A program made the position numbers and the translations under genes. This document shows, in pieces, positions 17,849-29,954 of a stretch of DNA of 64,000 bases. Positions within the stretch are counted from its first letter, which is position 1. Each line of letters begins with the position of its first letter. The notes beneath the pieces are model-generated. The model ran no database searches. It had not been told where the DNA came from and saw nothing but the letters and a program-made list of their open reading frames with translations. The DNA comes from Serratia liquefaciens (GTDB lineage Bacteria > Pseudomonadota > Gammaproteobacteria > Enterobacterales > Enterobacteriaceae). The stretch is from assembly GCA_012719855.1 (NCBI GenBank), contig JAAXZN010000045.1, positions 1 through 64,000 on the forward strand. Reading direction: 5' to 3'.

Positions 17849-19227
17849 GACGCCTTTTTCATTACCGGGGTGGCGAATTCTACTGTAATCCGCACGCCGC
17901 CCAAAGGCGAGTGCTGGGCGTAGATCGTCCCGTTGTGTGCTTCCACTATGTTTTGACAGATCGACAACCCCAGACCGGAGCCGCCACTGGCGCGGTTACG
18001 CGAACCTTCGGTACGGTAAAAACGTTCGAAAATGCGCGCCAGCTGATCGTCATTGACGCCCGGCGCGCTATCCTGCCAGTAAATCAGCAGGCGGCCTGGT
18101 TGCGTCTGGGCGCCGATCTCCAGTTTGCCGCCGGCGTCGGTGTAACGCAGGCTGTTTTCCAGCAGGTTATTGAATAATTGATTTAGCCTGTCTGGATCGC
18201 CAAACAGCGGTGCCTGTTCTGGCAGTTGGGTCACGATCTCCAACCCTTTGGCGTGAAAGCGCTCGCGGAAGCTGGCTACCGCGATTTGCAGTAAATGCAC
18301 GCAATCCACCTGCGATTTACGGTAGGCGAGCGCACCGAGGTCGGATAATGACAGTTGATGCAGATCGTCTACCAGTTTGGTCAGGGTGGAGACTTCGGCC
18401 TGTAAGGATCCCAACGAGGCCGCCGTAGGTTGACGTACGCCGTCCTGCAGCGCCTCCAGCTCACCGCGCAGCACCGCCAGCGGAGTACGCAACTCGTGCG
18501 AGACGTCGGCCATCACGGCGCGCCGCATCTGCTCGTTTTTTTCCAATGAGGTGGCGAGCTGGTTGAAGTCCTGCGCCAGCCGGCCCAGTTCATCCTGGCT
18601 GCTGACGGCTACGCGAGTGCTGAAATCCCCTGCGGCCAGGCGATGGGTACCGGCCACCAGCCGTTTGACCGGCGCCAGCAACCCGCGCGACATCACCCAG
18701 GTGACCGCCGCTGCCAGCAGGGTGGAAAGGGCGACAATCATCCAACTGGTGCGTCTTTGCTGCTGATCGAAACTGATGTCGGTATTACGTGTCAGCCTTT
18801 CTATTGGCGTCGTAATTACCCAGCCGACGATTTCATTGTTGTAACGGATCGGATGACGCGGGCCTTCCTTCGGTACCGGGCCGGAGTGCCCCACCAGCCG
18901 GTTGTACTGGCTGTCCACCACCCAAAACTGGGTGCGCCAGCCTTTGGGCGGCAAATTGTGGCTGCTGTCGCTGTTTTGTTCGAACGAGCGCATGATCTGG
19001 TAAATCACCTGATCGTTATTACGCAGAAAAACCCAGTTACCGTGGCGACTGTACTGTTCTTCCAATGCTTCGCTCAGCATATTGATGCGCTGCTCGTTAC
19101 TGTTTTTGATGTAGTCGATAAAACCACGCTCGAAGCTGACGCGCACGCCCCAATGCATGGTAATGAGCACCAGCATGCAGGTGGCGAAGATGGCCATGAA
19201 CAGCTTGCCGGTGATGCCTATTTTCAT
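17845..19227 (-). CDS. baeS: Envelope-stress sensor histidine kinase BaeS
   Basis: This 460-residue membrane sensor kinase has a first membrane segment at about residues 8-25, a periplasmic domain to about 160, a second membrane segment at about 162-180, a HAMP linker, the phosphorylation site His244 ([10 protein letters not shown]) and a C-terminal ATPase domain ([16 protein letters not shown]). The start at 19227 shares a base with the mdtD stop (TAATG) and has GAGG upstream; a 39-residue extension into mdtD is rejected. It phosphorylates BaeR. Confidence 0.95.
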   Translation of the reverse strand: MKIGITGKLFMAIFATCMLVLITMHWGVRVSFERGFIDYIKNSNEQRINMLSEALEEQYSRHGNWVFLRNNDQVIYQIMRSFEQNSDSSHNLPPKGWRTQFWVVDSQYNRLVGHSGPVPKEGPRHPIRYNNEIVGWVITTPIERLTRNTDISFDQQQRRTSWMIVALSTLLAAAVTWVMSRGLLAPVKRLVAGTHRLAAGDFSTRVAVSSQDELGRLAQDFNQLATSLEKNEQMRRAVMADVSHELRTPLAVLRGELEALQDGVRQPTAASLGSLQAEVSTLTKLVDDLHQLSLSDLGALAYRKSQVDCVHLLQIAVASFRERFHAKGLEIVTQLPEQAPLFGDPDRLNQLFNNLLENSLRYTDAGGKLEIGAQTQPGRLLIYWQDSAPGVNDDQLARIFERFYRTEGSRNRASGGSGLGLSICQNIVEAHNGTIYAQHSPLGGVRITVEFATPVMKKAS

Positions 19228-20657
19228 TATTGCAACCTCGTGGAGCCGGTCCCCGGCTCTTTGGTCAGCGTACGGTTGGGGGCGGTATCGGCCGGAACGC
19301 GGGCGAAGGCCAGCGCGGGCAGGGCGATGATTAACGCCATGCAACAGTAGCTGTAAATAAATGCGCTGTGGATGGCCGGGCTGTCGGTGACTACCTGGTG
19401 ATGGGCAAAGCTGCCGATAAGAATACCGGCGATGCTGACGCCGAGGCTCATCGACAACTGCATGACCATCGACAGCAGGCTGTTGCCGCTGCTGGCCAGC
19501 CGATCCGGCAGATCTTTCAGCGTCAGGGTGTTCATGGCCGAGAAGCGCAGTGAGTTGACCATGCCCTGGAAGAACAGCACTACCGGCAGCAGCCAGATCC
19601 AGCCCAGCATCGCTACCAGCGGGAAACTCAGGCTGATCAATGCCAGCATCAGCGTGGCGGCAACCAGCACGTTACGGTAACCGAAGCGGTTAACCACCCG
19701 CACCACAATGCGTTTCATTCCCATGCTGCCGATAATCATCGGGATCATCATCAACCCGGCGTGAAACGGGGAGAAGCCCATACCGCCCTGCATAAACAGC
19801 GGTGTCATAAAGGGCAACATGCCGCTGCCGATACGGCCCAGCAGGCTGGCCGTCAACCCCACCTTGTAGGTTGGGGTTTTAAACAACCGCAGTGAGAACA
19901 ACGCGCGGCTATTTCCGTGCGCATGCCACCAGTAACCCGCCAGCGCCGCTACGCCTGCAACCACCAGGGCAACGATAGCGGGGGATGACAGCCCCATCCC
20001 TTTGTGGCCGTCGAGCGCCAGCGTCAGCGTTGCCATGCCGATCGCCAGCATGATAAAGCCGCTGATGTCGAAGCGACGGGTTTGCATGCGGTAATTGGGC
20101 ATCAGCAGCAAAGTGGCGATGGCCCCGGCGATCCCCACCGGGATATTGATCAGGAAAATCCAGTGCCAACTGGCGTACTGCACCAGAAAACCGCCCAACG
20201 CCGGCCCCATTAACGGGCCGATTTGGCCCGGCAGGGTGACGAAGGTCATCGCGGCCATATACTGTTCGCGCGGGACGATTTTCATCACCGTCAGGCGACC
20301 AACGGGCACCATCATGGCGCCGCCGATGCCCTGGATCACGCGTGAGGCGATCAGCTCGTTCAGGGTCTCGGAGCGGGCACACAGGATGGAACCCAGGGTG
20401 AACAATACGATGGCGCTGAAGAACACCCGCTGCACCCCAAATCGATCCGCCAGCCAGCCGCTGGCAGGCAGCATTACCGCTACCGTCAGCACATAGGAGA
20501 CAATCACCGACTGCATGCGCAGCGGGTTCTCCCCCAGGCTGACGGCCATCGACGGCAGGGCGGTGTTGACGATGGTGGTGTCGAGCGTCTGCATAAAGAA
20601 GCCAAACGCCACGATCCAAAGTTGCCATTGTACGGAGGTGGTGTGTTTTATCAGCAT
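19227..20657 (-). CDS. mdtD: MFS transporter MdtD (DHA2 family)
   Basis: The 476-residue protein has about 14 membrane segments and the DHA2 motifs: [14 protein letters not shown] in segment 1, [12 protein letters not shown] in loop 2-3 and [10 protein letters not shown] in segment 5. It matches MdtD (YegB), the single-component transporter co-transcribed with the MdtABC pump in E. coli, where drug export by it has not been shown and citrate or iron-citrate export has been suggested. It lies 10 bases after mdtC. Confidence 0.93.
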   Translation of the reverse strand: MLIKHTTSVQWQLWIVAFGFFMQTLDTTIVNTALPSMAVSLGENPLRMQSVIVSYVLTVAVMLPASGWLADRFGVQRVFFSAIVLFTLGSILCARSETLNELIASRVIQGIGGAMMVPVGRLTVMKIVPREQYMAAMTFVTLPGQIGPLMGPALGGFLVQYASWHWIFLINIPVGIAGAIATLLLMPNYRMQTRRFDISGFIMLAIGMATLTLALDGHKGMGLSSPAIVALVVAGVAALAGYWWHAHGNSRALFSLRLFKTPTYKVGLTASLLGRIGSGMLPFMTPLFMQGGMGFSPFHAGLMMIPMIIGSMGMKRIVVRVVNRFGYRNVLVAATLMLALISLSFPLVAMLGWIWLLPVVLFFQGMVNSLRFSAMNTLTLKDLPDRLASSGNSLLSMVMQLSMSLGVSIAGILIGSFAHHQVVTDSPAIHSAFIYSYCCMALIIALPALAFARVPADTAPNRTLTKEPGTGSTRLQ

Positions 20658-20667
20658 CGGGTGGCCA

Positions 20668-23600
20668 TTATTGGGGCAATGGATCCAGTTTCTTGCCGCG
20701 ACGGAATTTCATCTGCAGCCGGTCAAAATACAGGTACACCACCGGGGTGGTGTACAGCGTCAACAGTTGGCTGACGATCAGGCCACCGGCGATGGTGATG
20801 CCAAGCGGCTGGCGCAGCTCGGCGCCGTCGCCGTGGGTCAACACCAGCGGCAGTGCACCGAACAGCGCCGCCAGGGTGGTCATCATGATCGGCCTAAAGC
20901 GCAGCAGGCACGCCTGGAAGATGGCGTCATGCGCGCTGATACCGCCGTTACGCTGCGCATCGAGGGCAAAGTCGACCATCATGATGGCGTTCTTCTTCAC
21001 GATACCGATCAGCAGCATAATGCCTATCAGCGCAATCAGGCTGAACGGCGCGCCGAACAATTCCAGCGCCAGCAGGGCGCCCACGCCGGCGGAGGGCAGG
21101 GTGGACAGAATTGTCAGCGGATGAATATAGCTTTCATAAAGAATGCCGAGCACGATATACACCGTGGCAATGGCGGCGGCGATCAGCAGCAGCTGAGATT
21201 TCAGCGTTTCCTGGAACACCTGGGCGGTACCGGCAAAAGCGCCACGCACGGTAGCAGGCACGCCGAGCGCCGTCATGGTTCGATCCACGGCGGCGGTAGC
21301 GTCCGACAGGCTGCCGCCATCCGGCAGGTTAAACGAGATGGTCGACGCGGCCGACAGGCCCTGATGATTGACTGACAACGGTGCATTGGCGGGCCGCCAA
21401 CTGGCAAAGTAGGACAGCGGGATTGCCTTGCCGTCTTTGTTGATCACGAACATTTTGTCCAGCGAACTGACGTCCTGGGTGTATGGGGGCGCGACTTCCA
21501 TCACCACTTTGTACTGATTGAGCGGCTGGTAGATGGTCGAAATCTGACGCTGGCCAAAGGCGTTATTCAGCAGGTTGTTGGCATCGGAAACCGAAATGCC
21601 CAGCCGGGCCATGGTCTCGCGATCGTAAACCAGGTCCATTTCCGAGCCTTTGTCCTGTTGATCGGAGTTGACGTCCGCCAGCTCCGGCAGGGCGGCCAGT
21701 GCGATGCGGATCTTCGGTTCCCATTCGCGCAACGCGGCAAGGTCGTCCGCCAACAGCGTGTATTGGTAACTGGCGTTCGCCTGTCTGCCACCGACGCGGA
21801 TATCCTGCACTGCCATCAGGAACAGGCTGGCGCCCGGTTCTGTCGCGAGGCGGGCACGCAGTCGGGCGATCACTTTCTGTGCGTCATCGCTGCGAACCGA
21901 CAGCGGTTTTAACGAGATAAACATCGAGCCGCTGTTGGTGCGCGAGCCGCCGGTGAAACCGGTGACGTTTTCCACATCTGGATCTTCTCGCACGATCTTC
22001 ATGAAATCTTCCAGCTTAACGCGCATGGCCTGGAAGGAGATGCTCTGGTCTGCCTGGATAAAGCCCATCAGGCGACCGGTATCCTGTTCCGGGAAGAAGG
22101 TTTTCGGAATGCTGATATACAGCCAGACATTGAGCGCGATGGTGGCGAGAAAGAGGGCCAACACCCAGCGCGAATGGCCGAGCACCCAACTCAGTGAGCG
22201 GCCATAACCTTTTTGCAGCGCCAGCAGCATTTTACCGAAGCCGCGAATGCGCCGCTGTGCACGCGCCGGCTGGTGGCGCAACAGATAAGCGCACATCATC
22301 GGCGTTAGCGTCAGGGAGATGATTAACGACAGCCCGATAGAGACCGAAAGGGTAACCGCAAATTCGCGGAACAGCCGGCCAGGCAGGCCTTCCATCAGCA
22401 GCAACGGGATAAATACCGCCACCAGCGACACGCTCATCGAAAGCACGGTAAAGCCGACCTCCCGCACCCCCTGCAACGCGGCGTTGAGCGGTTTCATGCC
22501 GGCTTCGACGTGGCGCGAAATATTTTCCAGCACCACGATGGCGTCATCGACCACAAAGCCGGTGGCAATGGTCAGCGCCATCAGCGACAGGTTATTCAGG
22601 CTGAAACCACACAGGTACATCGCGGCAAAGGAACCGATTAACGATACCGGTACTGCCACCGCCGGGATCAACGTCGCGCGGCCGGACCGCAGGAAGATGA
22701 ACACCACCAGGATCACCAGTCCGATGGCGATCACCAGCGACTGTTCCACTTCCGCCAGTGAGGCGCGGATGGTTGGCGAACGGTCCTGCGCGATATTCAA
22801 TTGGATCGACGCCGGGATGTTGTCCTGCAAGGCGGGCAATTCGGCGCGAATGCGATCGACGGTTTCAATGATATTGGCGTCCGGCGCCCGGCTGATGGCC
22901 AGAATAATCGCCGGCTTGGCGTCGGTCATCCCGGCGTTGCGTACGTCCTGAACCGAGTCATTGACCTCGGCCACGTCGCTCAGGCGCACCGCCGAGCCGT
23001 TGTTGTAGTGGATAATCAGTGGGCGATAAGCTTCGGCCGTTTTCAATTCATCGTTGGCCTGGATCTGCCAGCGCTGTTGCTGATTGTCTACCGAGCCCTG
23101 CGGCCTGCGCACGTTGGCGTTACTGATGGTCTGGCGCACCGCATCGAGTGAGATCCCCTGATTGAACAGCGCGCTTGGGTTGAGTTCGACCCGCACCGCA
23201 GGCAGGGAGCTGCCGCCGACCGAGACGTCACCCACTCCTTCGGTCTGGGCGATTTTTTGCGCCAGCTGAGTCGAAGCAAAGTCGTAAAGCTGGCCCTGGC
23301 TGTAGGTGTCGGAGGTCAGCGTCAGGATCATGATTGGCGCGTCGGACGGGTTGACCTTACGGTAGCTCGGGCGGTTCGGCATGCCGGTGGGCAACAGGCT
23401 TTGCGCCGCGTTGATCGCCGCCTGCACGTCACGGGCGGCGCCGTTGATATCACGATCGAGGTCGAACTGCAAAATGACGCGCGTGCTGCCCAGTGAACTC
23501 ATCGAGGTCATTTCATTGCCCCCGGCTATTCGGCCCAAAGCGCGTTCCAGCGGCGTCGCCACCGACGAGGCCATGGTTTCCGGATCGGCACCCGGCAACG

Positions 23601-23748
23601 AAGCGCTGATTGAAATCACCGGATAGTCGACCTGCGGCAGCGGCGAAACCGGCAGCAGGCTAAACCCTATCACGCCGCTGATGGCAATCGCCAGGGTCAG
23701 CAGCGTGGTGGCCACCGGCCGGTAGATGAACAGGGCAAAGAATTTCAC
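20668..23748 (-). CDS. mdtC: RND efflux pump subunit MdtC
   Basis: This is a 1026-residue inner-membrane RND transporter that forms a mixed trimer with MdtB and works through TolC. The N-terminus ([22 protein letters not shown]) is family-typical, and the membrane proton-relay segment [19 protein letters not shown] lies near residue 400. The start is a GTG at 23746-23748, overlapping the mdtB stop (GTGA), so translation is coupled. Length matches E. coli MdtC (1025). Confidence 0.96.
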   Translation of the reverse strand: MKFFALFIYRPVATTLLTLAIAISGVIGFSLLPVSPLPQVDYPVISISASLPGADPETMASSVATPLERALGRIAGGNEMTSMSSLGSTRVILQFDLDRDINGAARDVQAAINAAQSLLPTGMPNRPSYRKVNPSDAPIMILTLTSDTYSQGQLYDFASTQLAQKIAQTEGVGDVSVGGSSLPAVRVELNPSALFNQGISLDAVRQTISNANVRRPQGSVDNQQQRWQIQANDELKTAEAYRPLIIHYNNGSAVRLSDVAEVNDSVQDVRNAGMTDAKPAIILAISRAPDANIIETVDRIRAELPALQDNIPASIQLNIAQDRSPTIRASLAEVEQSLVIAIGLVILVVFIFLRSGRATLIPAVAVPVSLIGSFAAMYLCGFSLNNLSLMALTIATGFVVDDAIVVLENISRHVEAGMKPLNAALQGVREVGFTVLSMSVSLVAVFIPLLLMEGLPGRLFREFAVTLSVSIGLSLIISLTLTPMMCAYLLRHQPARAQRRIRGFGKMLLALQKGYGRSLSWVLGHSRWVLALFLATIALNVWLYISIPKTFFPEQDTGRLMGFIQADQSISFQAMRVKLEDFMKIVREDPDVENVTGFTGGSRTNSGSMFISLKPLSVRSDDAQKVIARLRARLATEPGASLFLMAVQDIRVGGRQANASYQYTLLADDLAALREWEPKIRIALAALPELADVNSDQQDKGSEMDLVYDRETMARLGISVSDANNLLNNAFGQRQISTIYQPLNQYKVVMEVAPPYTQDVSSLDKMFVINKDGKAIPLSYFASWRPANAPLSVNHQGLSAASTISFNLPDGGSLSDATAAVDRTMTALGVPATVRGAFAGTAQVFQETLKSQLLLIAAAIATVYIVLGILYESYIHPLTILSTLPSAGVGALLALELFGAPFSLIALIGIMLLIGIVKKNAIMMVDFALDAQRNGGISAHDAIFQACLLRFRPIMMTTLAALFGALPLVLTHGDGAELRQPLGITIAGGLIVSQLLTLYTTPVVYLYFDRLQMKFRRGKKLDPLPQ

Positions 23749-26700
23749 GGCAGCTCCTGCACATCCGGCTGACGGCGAGTATTACGCGCCAGCTTGTCAA
23801 ACAGCAGGTAGATCACCGGAGTGGTGAACAGCGTCAGGATCTGGCTCATGACCAGCCCGCCAACCATGCAAACCCCAAGCGGATGTCGCAGCTCCGCGCC
23901 GACACCGGTGCTGAGCATCAGCGGCAGCGCGCCCAGCAACGCGGCCAGCGTGGTCATCAGTATCGGTCGAAAGCGCAGCAGGCAGGCCTGATAAATGGCA
24001 TCGTACGGTGACATTCCCTGCTCACGTTCTGCGGCCAGCGCGAAGTCGATCATCATGATGGCGTTTTTCTTCACGATGCCGATCAGCAAAATGATGCCGA
24101 TAATGGCGATCACGTCCAGCTCGCTGCCGGCCATCATCAGCGCCAGCAAGGCGCCGACCCCGGCGGTGGGCAGGGTAGAAAGAATGGTGACCGGGTGAAT
24201 AAAGCTTTCATACAGCACGCCGAGCACGATATACATCGCCACCACCGCCGCCAGGATCAACCACAGGGTGCCGCCCAGCGCCGCCTGGAACGCCAACGTT
24301 GCGCCCTGGAACTGGGTGGTGATGTCTTTGGGCATATCGAGATTTTTTTCCGCCAGGGTGATGGCGTCAACCGCTTCCCCGAGTGAATAATTGCCGGCCA
24401 CGTTAAAGGAGATGGTGGCCGCCGGGAATTGATCGAGATGGTTCACCGACAGCGGCCCGAAGCGCTCTTCGATTTTGGCAATGGTGTTCAGCGGCACGAT
24501 GGTGCCGTTGCTGCTGGTCAGGCGGATCTCACTTAACGCCGCCAGGCCCGGTGTGGTGCTGACGTCATGTTCCAGCACCACGCGGTACTGATTGGCCTGA
24601 GTGTAAATGGTGGAGATCAACCGCTGGCCGAAAGCGTTGTACAGGGCGTTATCCACGTCACTCATGCTGATGCCGAGGCGAGAAGCCGAATCGCGATCGA
24701 CGTTCACGTAGGCCACCAGTCCCTGATCCTGCCAGTTACTGGTGACGTCCGCCAACTGCGGTGCCTGTTTCAATTCCGCCATCAGCTGCGGTACCCACAG
24801 GCTGAGCTCGTCCAGCGACATGGCCTGCAGGGTAAACTGGTACTGAGTGCGGCTGACCTGGGTGTCGATGGTCAGATCCTGCACCGGTTGCAGATACAGT
24901 TTCACTCCGGGGAACTGCGCGCTCTGCTGCTGCAGACGAGTGATGATGGCCGGAATACGGTCGCTGCGTTCGCTCAAGGGTTTGAGGTTGATCTGCAGTC
25001 GACCGCTGTTGAGCGTGGCGTTGTTGCCATCGACGCCAACAAACGACGTCAGGCTCTCCACCGCCGGATCCTTGAGGATTTCTGCCGCTACCTGCTGTTG
25101 GCGCTCGGCCATATTACTGAACGACACCGACTGTGGCGCCTCCAGCGTGCCCTGAATAATGCCGTTGTCCTGTACCGGGAAGAACCCTTTCGGGATCAGC
25201 AGGTAAAGCAGGACGGTGAGCACCAGCGTGCTGAACGCCACGCCTAGCGTCAACCAGGGATGATTCAGCACGGTTTTCAGCCATTTGCCGTAGCGGGCGA
25301 TGACCCGGTCAAAGAAGCGTTCGGAAGCGGCGGAAAAACGGTTCTGCTTGCGCAGGGATTCATGGCTAAGCATGCGCGCGCACATCATCGGCGTCAGCGT
25401 CAGCGAAACCACCGCGGAAATCAAGATGGCTACCGCCAGCGTTACGGCAAACTCACGGAACAGCCTGCCGACGATATCCCCCATAAACAGCAGCGGGATC
25501 AGTACGGCCACCAGCGAGAAGGTCAGTGAAATAATGGTGAAGCCGATTTCACCGGCGCCTTTCAATGCGGCATCGAGCGGTTTCTCGCCCTTTTCGATGT
25601 AGCGCGAAATGTTCTCGATCACCACGATGGCGTCGTCGACCACGAAGCCGGTGGCGATGGTCAAGGCCATCAGCGTCAGGTTGTTGATCGAAAAGTCCAA
25701 AAAGTACATGGCGGCGAAGGTGCCGATCAACGACAGCGGTACGGCGACGCTGGGGATCACGGTGGCCGGTACGTTACGCAGGAAAACGTAAATCACCATC
25801 ACCACCAGCGCGACCGCCAGCAGCAACTCGAACTGCACGTCGCTGACCGAGGCGCGAATGGTGGTCGTGCGGTCGGTCAACACCTTGACGTCGACTGACT
25901 TCGGCAGGCTTTTGATCAACTGGGGCAGCATCTCGCGGATGCTGTCGGCGGTGGTGATGACGTTCACCCCTGGCTGACGCTGAATATTGAGTACGATGGC
26001 CGGCTGCTTATTGGCCCAGGCCGCCAGCCGGGTATTTTCCGCACCTTGTTCGATGGTGGCGATATCCTGCAGACGAATCGCGGCGCCGTTCTGGTAGGCG
26101 ACAATCAGCTGGCGGTAGTCGTCGGCTGATTTCATCTGGTCGTTGGCCGAAAGGGTGACCGAACGCGTCGGGCCGTCCAGGCTACCCTTGGCAGAGTTAA
26201 CGTTGGCGTTGCTGATGGCGGTGCGGATGGTTTCGCTGTCCAGACCGTAGGCGGCAACGGCCGCAGCATTAAGCTTCACGCGGACCGCCGGCCGCTGGCC
26301 ACCGGAAATCGTCACCAGTCCGACGCCGGTGACCTGAGATATTTTCTGCGCGACACGGGTTTCCACCATGTCTTCCACCTGGGTCATCGGCATGGCGCTG
26401 GAGGTCACGGCCAGCGTCAGGATCGGAGGATCTGCCGGGTTAACCTTGCTGTAAATCGGCGGGTAGGGCAGATCGTTCGGCAACAGGTTAGTGGCGGAGT
26501 TGATCGCCGCCTGCACTTCCTGTTCGGCGACGTCGAGCGGCAACTCAAGCTGGAATTGCAAGGTGACGACCGAGGCGCCGCCGGAGCTTTGCGACGCCAT
26601 CTGCTTGAGGCCGGACATCTGGCCAAACTGGCGCTCCAGCGGGGCCGTGATCGCCGAGGTGACCACGTCCGGGCTGGCACCGGGATACAGCGTGACCACC

Positions 26701-26864
26701 TGAATGGTCGGATAGTCGACTTCCGGCAGGGCGGACACCGGCAGCGCGCGATAACCGATAATCCCCGCCAGCAGGATCGCCAGCATCAACAGCGTGGTGG
26801 CAACCGGACGCAGAATAAACAGGCGGGATGGGCCGCCGCCGGCGTTAGGTGGCATCACCTGCAT
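23745..26864 (-). CDS. mdtB: RND efflux pump subunit MdtB
   Basis: The 1039-residue RND subunit is the partner of MdtC in the B2C heterotrimer. It begins [20 protein letters not shown], with the first membrane segment just after, and holds the segment [19 protein letters not shown] with the paired aspartates of the proton relay. Length matches E. coli MdtB (1040). The start overlaps the mdtA stop (TGATG). Substrates of the E. coli pump include novobiocin, bile salts and some beta-lactams. Confidence 0.96.
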   Translation of the reverse strand: MQVMPPNAGGGPSRLFILRPVATTLLMLAILLAGIIGYRALPVSALPEVDYPTIQVVTLYPGASPDVVTSAITAPLERQFGQMSGLKQMASQSSGGASVVTLQFQLELPLDVAEQEVQAAINSATNLLPNDLPYPPIYSKVNPADPPILTLAVTSSAMPMTQVEDMVETRVAQKISQVTGVGLVTISGGQRPAVRVKLNAAAVAAYGLDSETIRTAISNANVNSAKGSLDGPTRSVTLSANDQMKSADDYRQLIVAYQNGAAIRLQDIATIEQGAENTRLAAWANKQPAIVLNIQRQPGVNVITTADSIREMLPQLIKSLPKSVDVKVLTDRTTTIRASVSDVQFELLLAVALVVMVIYVFLRNVPATVIPSVAVPLSLIGTFAAMYFLDFSINNLTLMALTIATGFVVDDAIVVIENISRYIEKGEKPLDAALKGAGEIGFTIISLTFSLVAVLIPLLFMGDIVGRLFREFAVTLAVAILISAVVSLTLTPMMCARMLSHESLRKQNRFSAASERFFDRVIARYGKWLKTVLNHPWLTLGVAFSTLVLTVLLYLLIPKGFFPVQDNGIIQGTLEAPQSVSFSNMAERQQQVAAEILKDPAVESLTSFVGVDGNNATLNSGRLQINLKPLSERSDRIPAIITRLQQQSAQFPGVKLYLQPVQDLTIDTQVSRTQYQFTLQAMSLDELSLWVPQLMAELKQAPQLADVTSNWQDQGLVAYVNVDRDSASRLGISMSDVDNALYNAFGQRLISTIYTQANQYRVVLEHDVSTTPGLAALSEIRLTSSNGTIVPLNTIAKIEERFGPLSVNHLDQFPAATISFNVAGNYSLGEAVDAITLAEKNLDMPKDITTQFQGATLAFQAALGGTLWLILAAVVAMYIVLGVLYESFIHPVTILSTLPTAGVGALLALMMAGSELDVIAIIGIILLIGIVKKNAIMMIDFALAAEREQGMSPYDAIYQACLLRFRPILMTTLAALLGALPLMLSTGVGAELRHPLGVCMVGGLVMSQILTLFTTPVIYLLFDKLARNTRRQPDVQELP

Positions 26865-28111
26865 CAGGATTTCCCCTGAACGCGCGGTGAGTGGGCAGGC
26901 CGGGTTGCGGCCGGGGTAGCCTGCGGCGTGACAACTTCAACCTGCATGCCTTCGGTCAGGCGATCTATGCCGTCGGTCACTACCCGATCGCCGACGTTGA
27001 GGCCGGCGTTGATCACCACTTTTTGGCTGTCCTGTACGCCGGTGGTCACCAGGTGTTTACTGACCTTGTTATCTTCGCTCAGGGTCCAGACGAAGTTGCC
27101 TTCATTGCCCATCTGCAAGGCGGCTGTCGGAATGACGATCGCATCCAGCAGCGTTGCTACTTTCAGGCGTGCATTAACAAATTGGTTGGGGAACAGCGCG
27201 TCGTCCTCGTTGGTGAAGCGCGCTTTCAGTTTGATGGTGCCGGTGGTGGTGTCGATCTGGTTATCCAGACTCAACAGTGCACCGGTTGCCAGCAGGTTTT
27301 GGTTGGTGCGATCCCAGGCCTCGACGCTGACCGGACCGGTTTTTTGCGCTTTGATCAAATCGCTGATATTGCCTTCGGGCAAGGTAAATACCACATCGAT
27401 AGGGTGCGTCTGGGTGATCACCACAATGCCGGTGGTGCTGCCGCTGCTGATGTAATTACCGACGTCCACCAGCTTCAGACCGACACGACCGTCAATCGGA
27501 GCGGTGATGCGGCTGTAGGTGATTTGCAGCTTGGCGCTGTCGACGGAGCCCTGATCGGCTTTGATCGCGCCTTCGGTCTGTTGCACCAGCGACAGCTGGG
27601 TGTCCAGATCCTGTCGCGAGACCAGATTGGTTTTGGCCAATTGCTGATAACGCGCCAGATCGCGCCTGGCATTGGCGAGGGTGGCCTGATCTTTGGCCAG
27701 TTGGCCCTGTGCCTGAGCCAGCTGCACCTCGAACGGACGCGGATCGATTTCAACCAGCAGGTCGCCGGCCTTGACCTGCTGCCCTTCGGTAAAGTGGATT
27801 GCCATCAGTTGGCCATCGACCCGGCTGGTGACGGTCACGGTGTTGGCCGCGGTGGCGGTGCCCAGCCCGGAAAGATAGCGCGGCACCGTCTGCTGCGTGG
27901 CGGTTGCCGCCTGTACCGGTGACATGGGGGCTCCCCGTCGTCCCCCGCCTGCGGCTGCTTTTCCCCCGGCGGCGTGACGCGCACCCGGTGCGGCATTGTC
28001 GGCAGATTGCGGAGTGCTGAAGTGACGCCAGATCAGCACGGCGGCAATAGCCACAATAACCACCACCAACAGGCGCAGTAACAGTGAACGACGTGGGTTT
28101 TTTGCATTCAT
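26864..28111 (-). CDS. mdtA: RND efflux periplasmic adaptor MdtA
   Basis: This 415-residue membrane fusion protein links MdtBC to TolC. An N-terminal membrane anchor ([19 protein letters not shown], about residues 10-28) precedes the lipoyl half-motif [19 protein letters not shown], a coiled-coil hairpin (about residues 130-185) and the beta-barrel domain. The start at 28111 (MNAKNPRRS) is chosen by family match over an extension to 28150. It is the first gene of the six-gene leftward operon. Confidence 0.94.
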   Translation of the reverse strand: MNAKNPRRSLLLRLLVVVIVAIAAVLIWRHFSTPQSADNAAPGARHAAGGKAAAGGGRRGAPMSPVQAATATQQTVPRYLSGLGTATAANTVTVTSRVDGQLMAIHFTEGQQVKAGDLLVEIDPRPFEVQLAQAQGQLAKDQATLANARRDLARYQQLAKTNLVSRQDLDTQLSLVQQTEGAIKADQGSVDSAKLQITYSRITAPIDGRVGLKLVDVGNYISSGSTTGIVVITQTHPIDVVFTLPEGNISDLIKAQKTGPVSVEAWDRTNQNLLATGALLSLDNQIDTTTGTIKLKARFTNEDDALFPNQFVNARLKVATLLDAIVIPTAALQMGNEGNFVWTLSEDNKVSKHLVTTGVQDSQKVVINAGLNVGDRVVTDGIDRLTEGMQVEVVTPQATPAATRPAHSPRVQGKS

Positions 28112-28211
28112 GGTGGCGAAAATCTCTCCAAAAGGCAGGCGTGCGGGCACTCATTGCCAAAAAAGTTACACTCCTTACAGAATACTAGTTTAGCGAGGAA
28201 AGACGGCATAA

Positions 28212-28231
28212 AAATGAAGGAAATATGGAGG
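28212..28231 (-). promoter_or_regulatory. Candidate BaeR binding site upstream of mdtA
   Basis: On the minus strand two direct repeats, CCTCCATAT and CCTTCATTT, start 11 bases apart, about 100 bases upstream of the mdtA start. They resemble the BaeR box (TCTNCANAA) and have the one-helical-turn spacing usual for OmpR-type regulators. Matches to the consensus are partial, so this is a candidate only. Confidence 0.4.
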
Positions 28232-28380
28232 AACCGTCAGCATTGTCCGAATAAGTTGTAGATTTAATCCTGCTATGTTTATAAGCGTTGCCATCCGGCT
28301 TATAGCTAATGCGTTTTAGCGGATTTCCTGCTTTCGCGCTAATAATTAACCTGCGAATCATCAACCCCATGGAGCATGCA

Positions 28381-29334
28381 ATGAGTCATAAAGAACTGGG
28401 CCGTTCGGGCATCAAAGTGCCGGCATTAACCTTCGGCGGCAACGTGTTTGGCTGGACGGCAGATCGCGAAACTTCATTCAGCCTGTTGGATGCGCTGGTG
28501 GAAAATCAGCTCAACTTTATCGATACCGCCGACGTGTACTCGAGCTGGGTGCCGGGCAATCAGGGCGGCGAATCGGAAACCACGATCGGCCAGTGGCTGA
28601 AAAAGAGCGGCAAGCGTGACCAGGTGATCATCGCAACCAAAGTCGGCAAGCCGATGGGCGAGGGTAAGCAGGGGCTGTCGCCACGCTATATCCAACAGGC
28701 GGTAGAGGATTCCCTGCGGCGTTTGCAGACCGACTATATCGACCTTTATCAGTCACACGATGATGACCGGGACACGCCGTTGGCGGAAACCCTGGCGGCG
28801 TTTGATGGGTTGATCAAGGCCGGCAAGGTGCGGGCGATAGGCGCTTCCAACTATCAGGCCGATCGTCTGGAGGAGGCGTTGAAAGTCAGTGAGCAGAATG
28901 GGTTGGCGCGCTATGAGACCCTGCAACCGGAATACAATCTTTATGCGCGTGAGGAGTATGAACGTAGCCTGGCGCCGGTAGTGCAGCGCCATGGATTGGG
29001 CGTGATTAACTTCTTCTCGCTGGCCAGCGGTTTCCTGACAGGCAAATACCGCAGCGAAAAAGATATCGGCAAGAGCCAACGTGGTGACACCATCGTTGAG
29101 CGATACCTTAATCCGCGCGGTTTCAAAATTTTGGCGGCGCTGGATCGGGTGGCGGAAAAACACCACACCTCGCCAACGCAAGTCTCACTGGCCTGGCTGA
29201 TTGCGCGGCCGGACATCACCGCGCCGATCGTCAGCGCCACGTCGCTAAAACAGTTGGATGAGCTGATCAGCGCTACCCGGCTGCGGCTGGATGCCGAGGA
29301 TATCCGTAGCCTGAACGAGGCCAGCGCCTGGTGA
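28381..29334 (+). CDS. Aldo/keto reductase
   Basis: This 317-residue NADPH-dependent aldo/keto reductase has the full catalytic tetrad: Asp48 and Tyr53 (FIDTADVYS), Lys87 (ATKVGK) and His126 (YQSHDDD). The C-terminal cofactor region (PIVSATSLKQLDELISA) is present. The ATG at 28381 has GGAG 7 bases upstream, which rules out the 24-residue extension. It is divergent from mdtA. It resembles general stress/YajO-like reductases; the substrate cannot be told. Confidence 0.88.
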   Translation: MSHKELGRSGIKVPALTFGGNVFGWTADRETSFSLLDALVENQLNFIDTADVYSSWVPGNQGGESETTIGQWLKKSGKRDQVIIATKVGKPMGEGKQGLSPRYIQQAVEDSLRRLQTDYIDLYQSHDDDRDTPLAETLAAFDGLIKAGKVRAIGASNYQADRLEEALKVSEQNGLARYETLQPEYNLYAREEYERSLAPVVQRHGLGVINFFSLASGFLTGKYRSEKDIGKSQRGDTIVERYLNPRGFKILAALDRVAEKHHTSPTQVSLAWLIARPDITAPIVSATSLKQLDELISATRLRLDAEDIRSLNEASAW

Positions 29335-29340
29335 CGAGCG

Positions 29341-29850
29341 TCAGCTGCGGGCGGTGTTAATCAACGTCAGCAACTGTGTCAGGCAACTTTCTACTGGCCG
29401 GTGCGCGGTATCGATACGGGCCACCGGCTCCTTCCAGGGCGTGTAATCGTGAGCTGTGACATCGCGCCAGTTGGGAAGCCGCAGCCCGGCAACGTCACCG
29501 GCGCGGGTTTCAACCCGTTGACGGTGTTCGCTACTGTCGGAGCAAACCACCTCAATCTCGAAGCAGGCTGCTCCGGCCCTTTGCGCCACCTTACGCCAGG
29601 CGTCACGGGTGACCGGCAGCGGGTTGACCGAATCGGCAATCAGAGTATGGCCCAGGCGCAGGTTGTCCTCGGCCACGCCATAAGCGGCAAAATAGCCGGC
29701 GGGACCGATGTCACCGGCCAGGGAACCGCTGTTGCGGATGGCTTGCTCAAGGGTATCGATTCGAAGATACATTGCCGGCAATGCGCTGGCCAACGCCCGT
29801 GCCAGCGTAGTTTTACCGCTGCCGGGCAGCCCGGAAAAAACGATCAGCAT
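29341..29850 (-). CDS. P-loop kinase-like ATP-binding protein
   Basis: The 169-residue protein begins MLIVFSGLPGSGKTTLARAL, a Walker A loop at residues 7-14, followed by YLRIDTLEQAIRNSG and the strand LIADSVNPL. This is the pattern of the zeta-toxin/gluconate-kinase-like group of small P-loop phosphotransferases. The start at 29850 has GGGAG at good spacing. It ends 6 bases from the stop of the convergent aldo/keto reductase gene and lies downstream of yegD on the same strand. Substrate unknown. Confidence 0.75.
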   Translation of the reverse strand: MLIVFSGLPGSGKTTLARALASALPAMYLRIDTLEQAIRNSGSLAGDIGPAGYFAAYGVAEDNLRLGHTLIADSVNPLPVTRDAWRKVAQRAGAACFEIEVVCSDSSEHRQRVETRAGDVAGLRLPNWRDVTAHDYTPWKEPVARIDTAHRPVESCLTQLLTLINTARS

Positions 29851-29954
29851 TGTTGCTCCCGCCATGATTGTTGTCCCAACCGATACAGTACCTGTTTTTG
29901 CAACGGATGGCTTGGCGGCAGAGCGCGGCATTGATATGCCACGCTCTTGGGCCC

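Noticed and set aside
19228-19344. 39-residue N-terminal extension of BaeS into mdtD
   Set aside because: The ATG at 19227 has a ribosome binding site, overlaps the mdtD stop as TAATG, and matches the E. coli start.
28112-28380. Small gene between mdtA and the aldo/keto reductase
   Set aside because: No frame with a start, ribosome binding site and family pattern was found; the space fits two divergent promoters.
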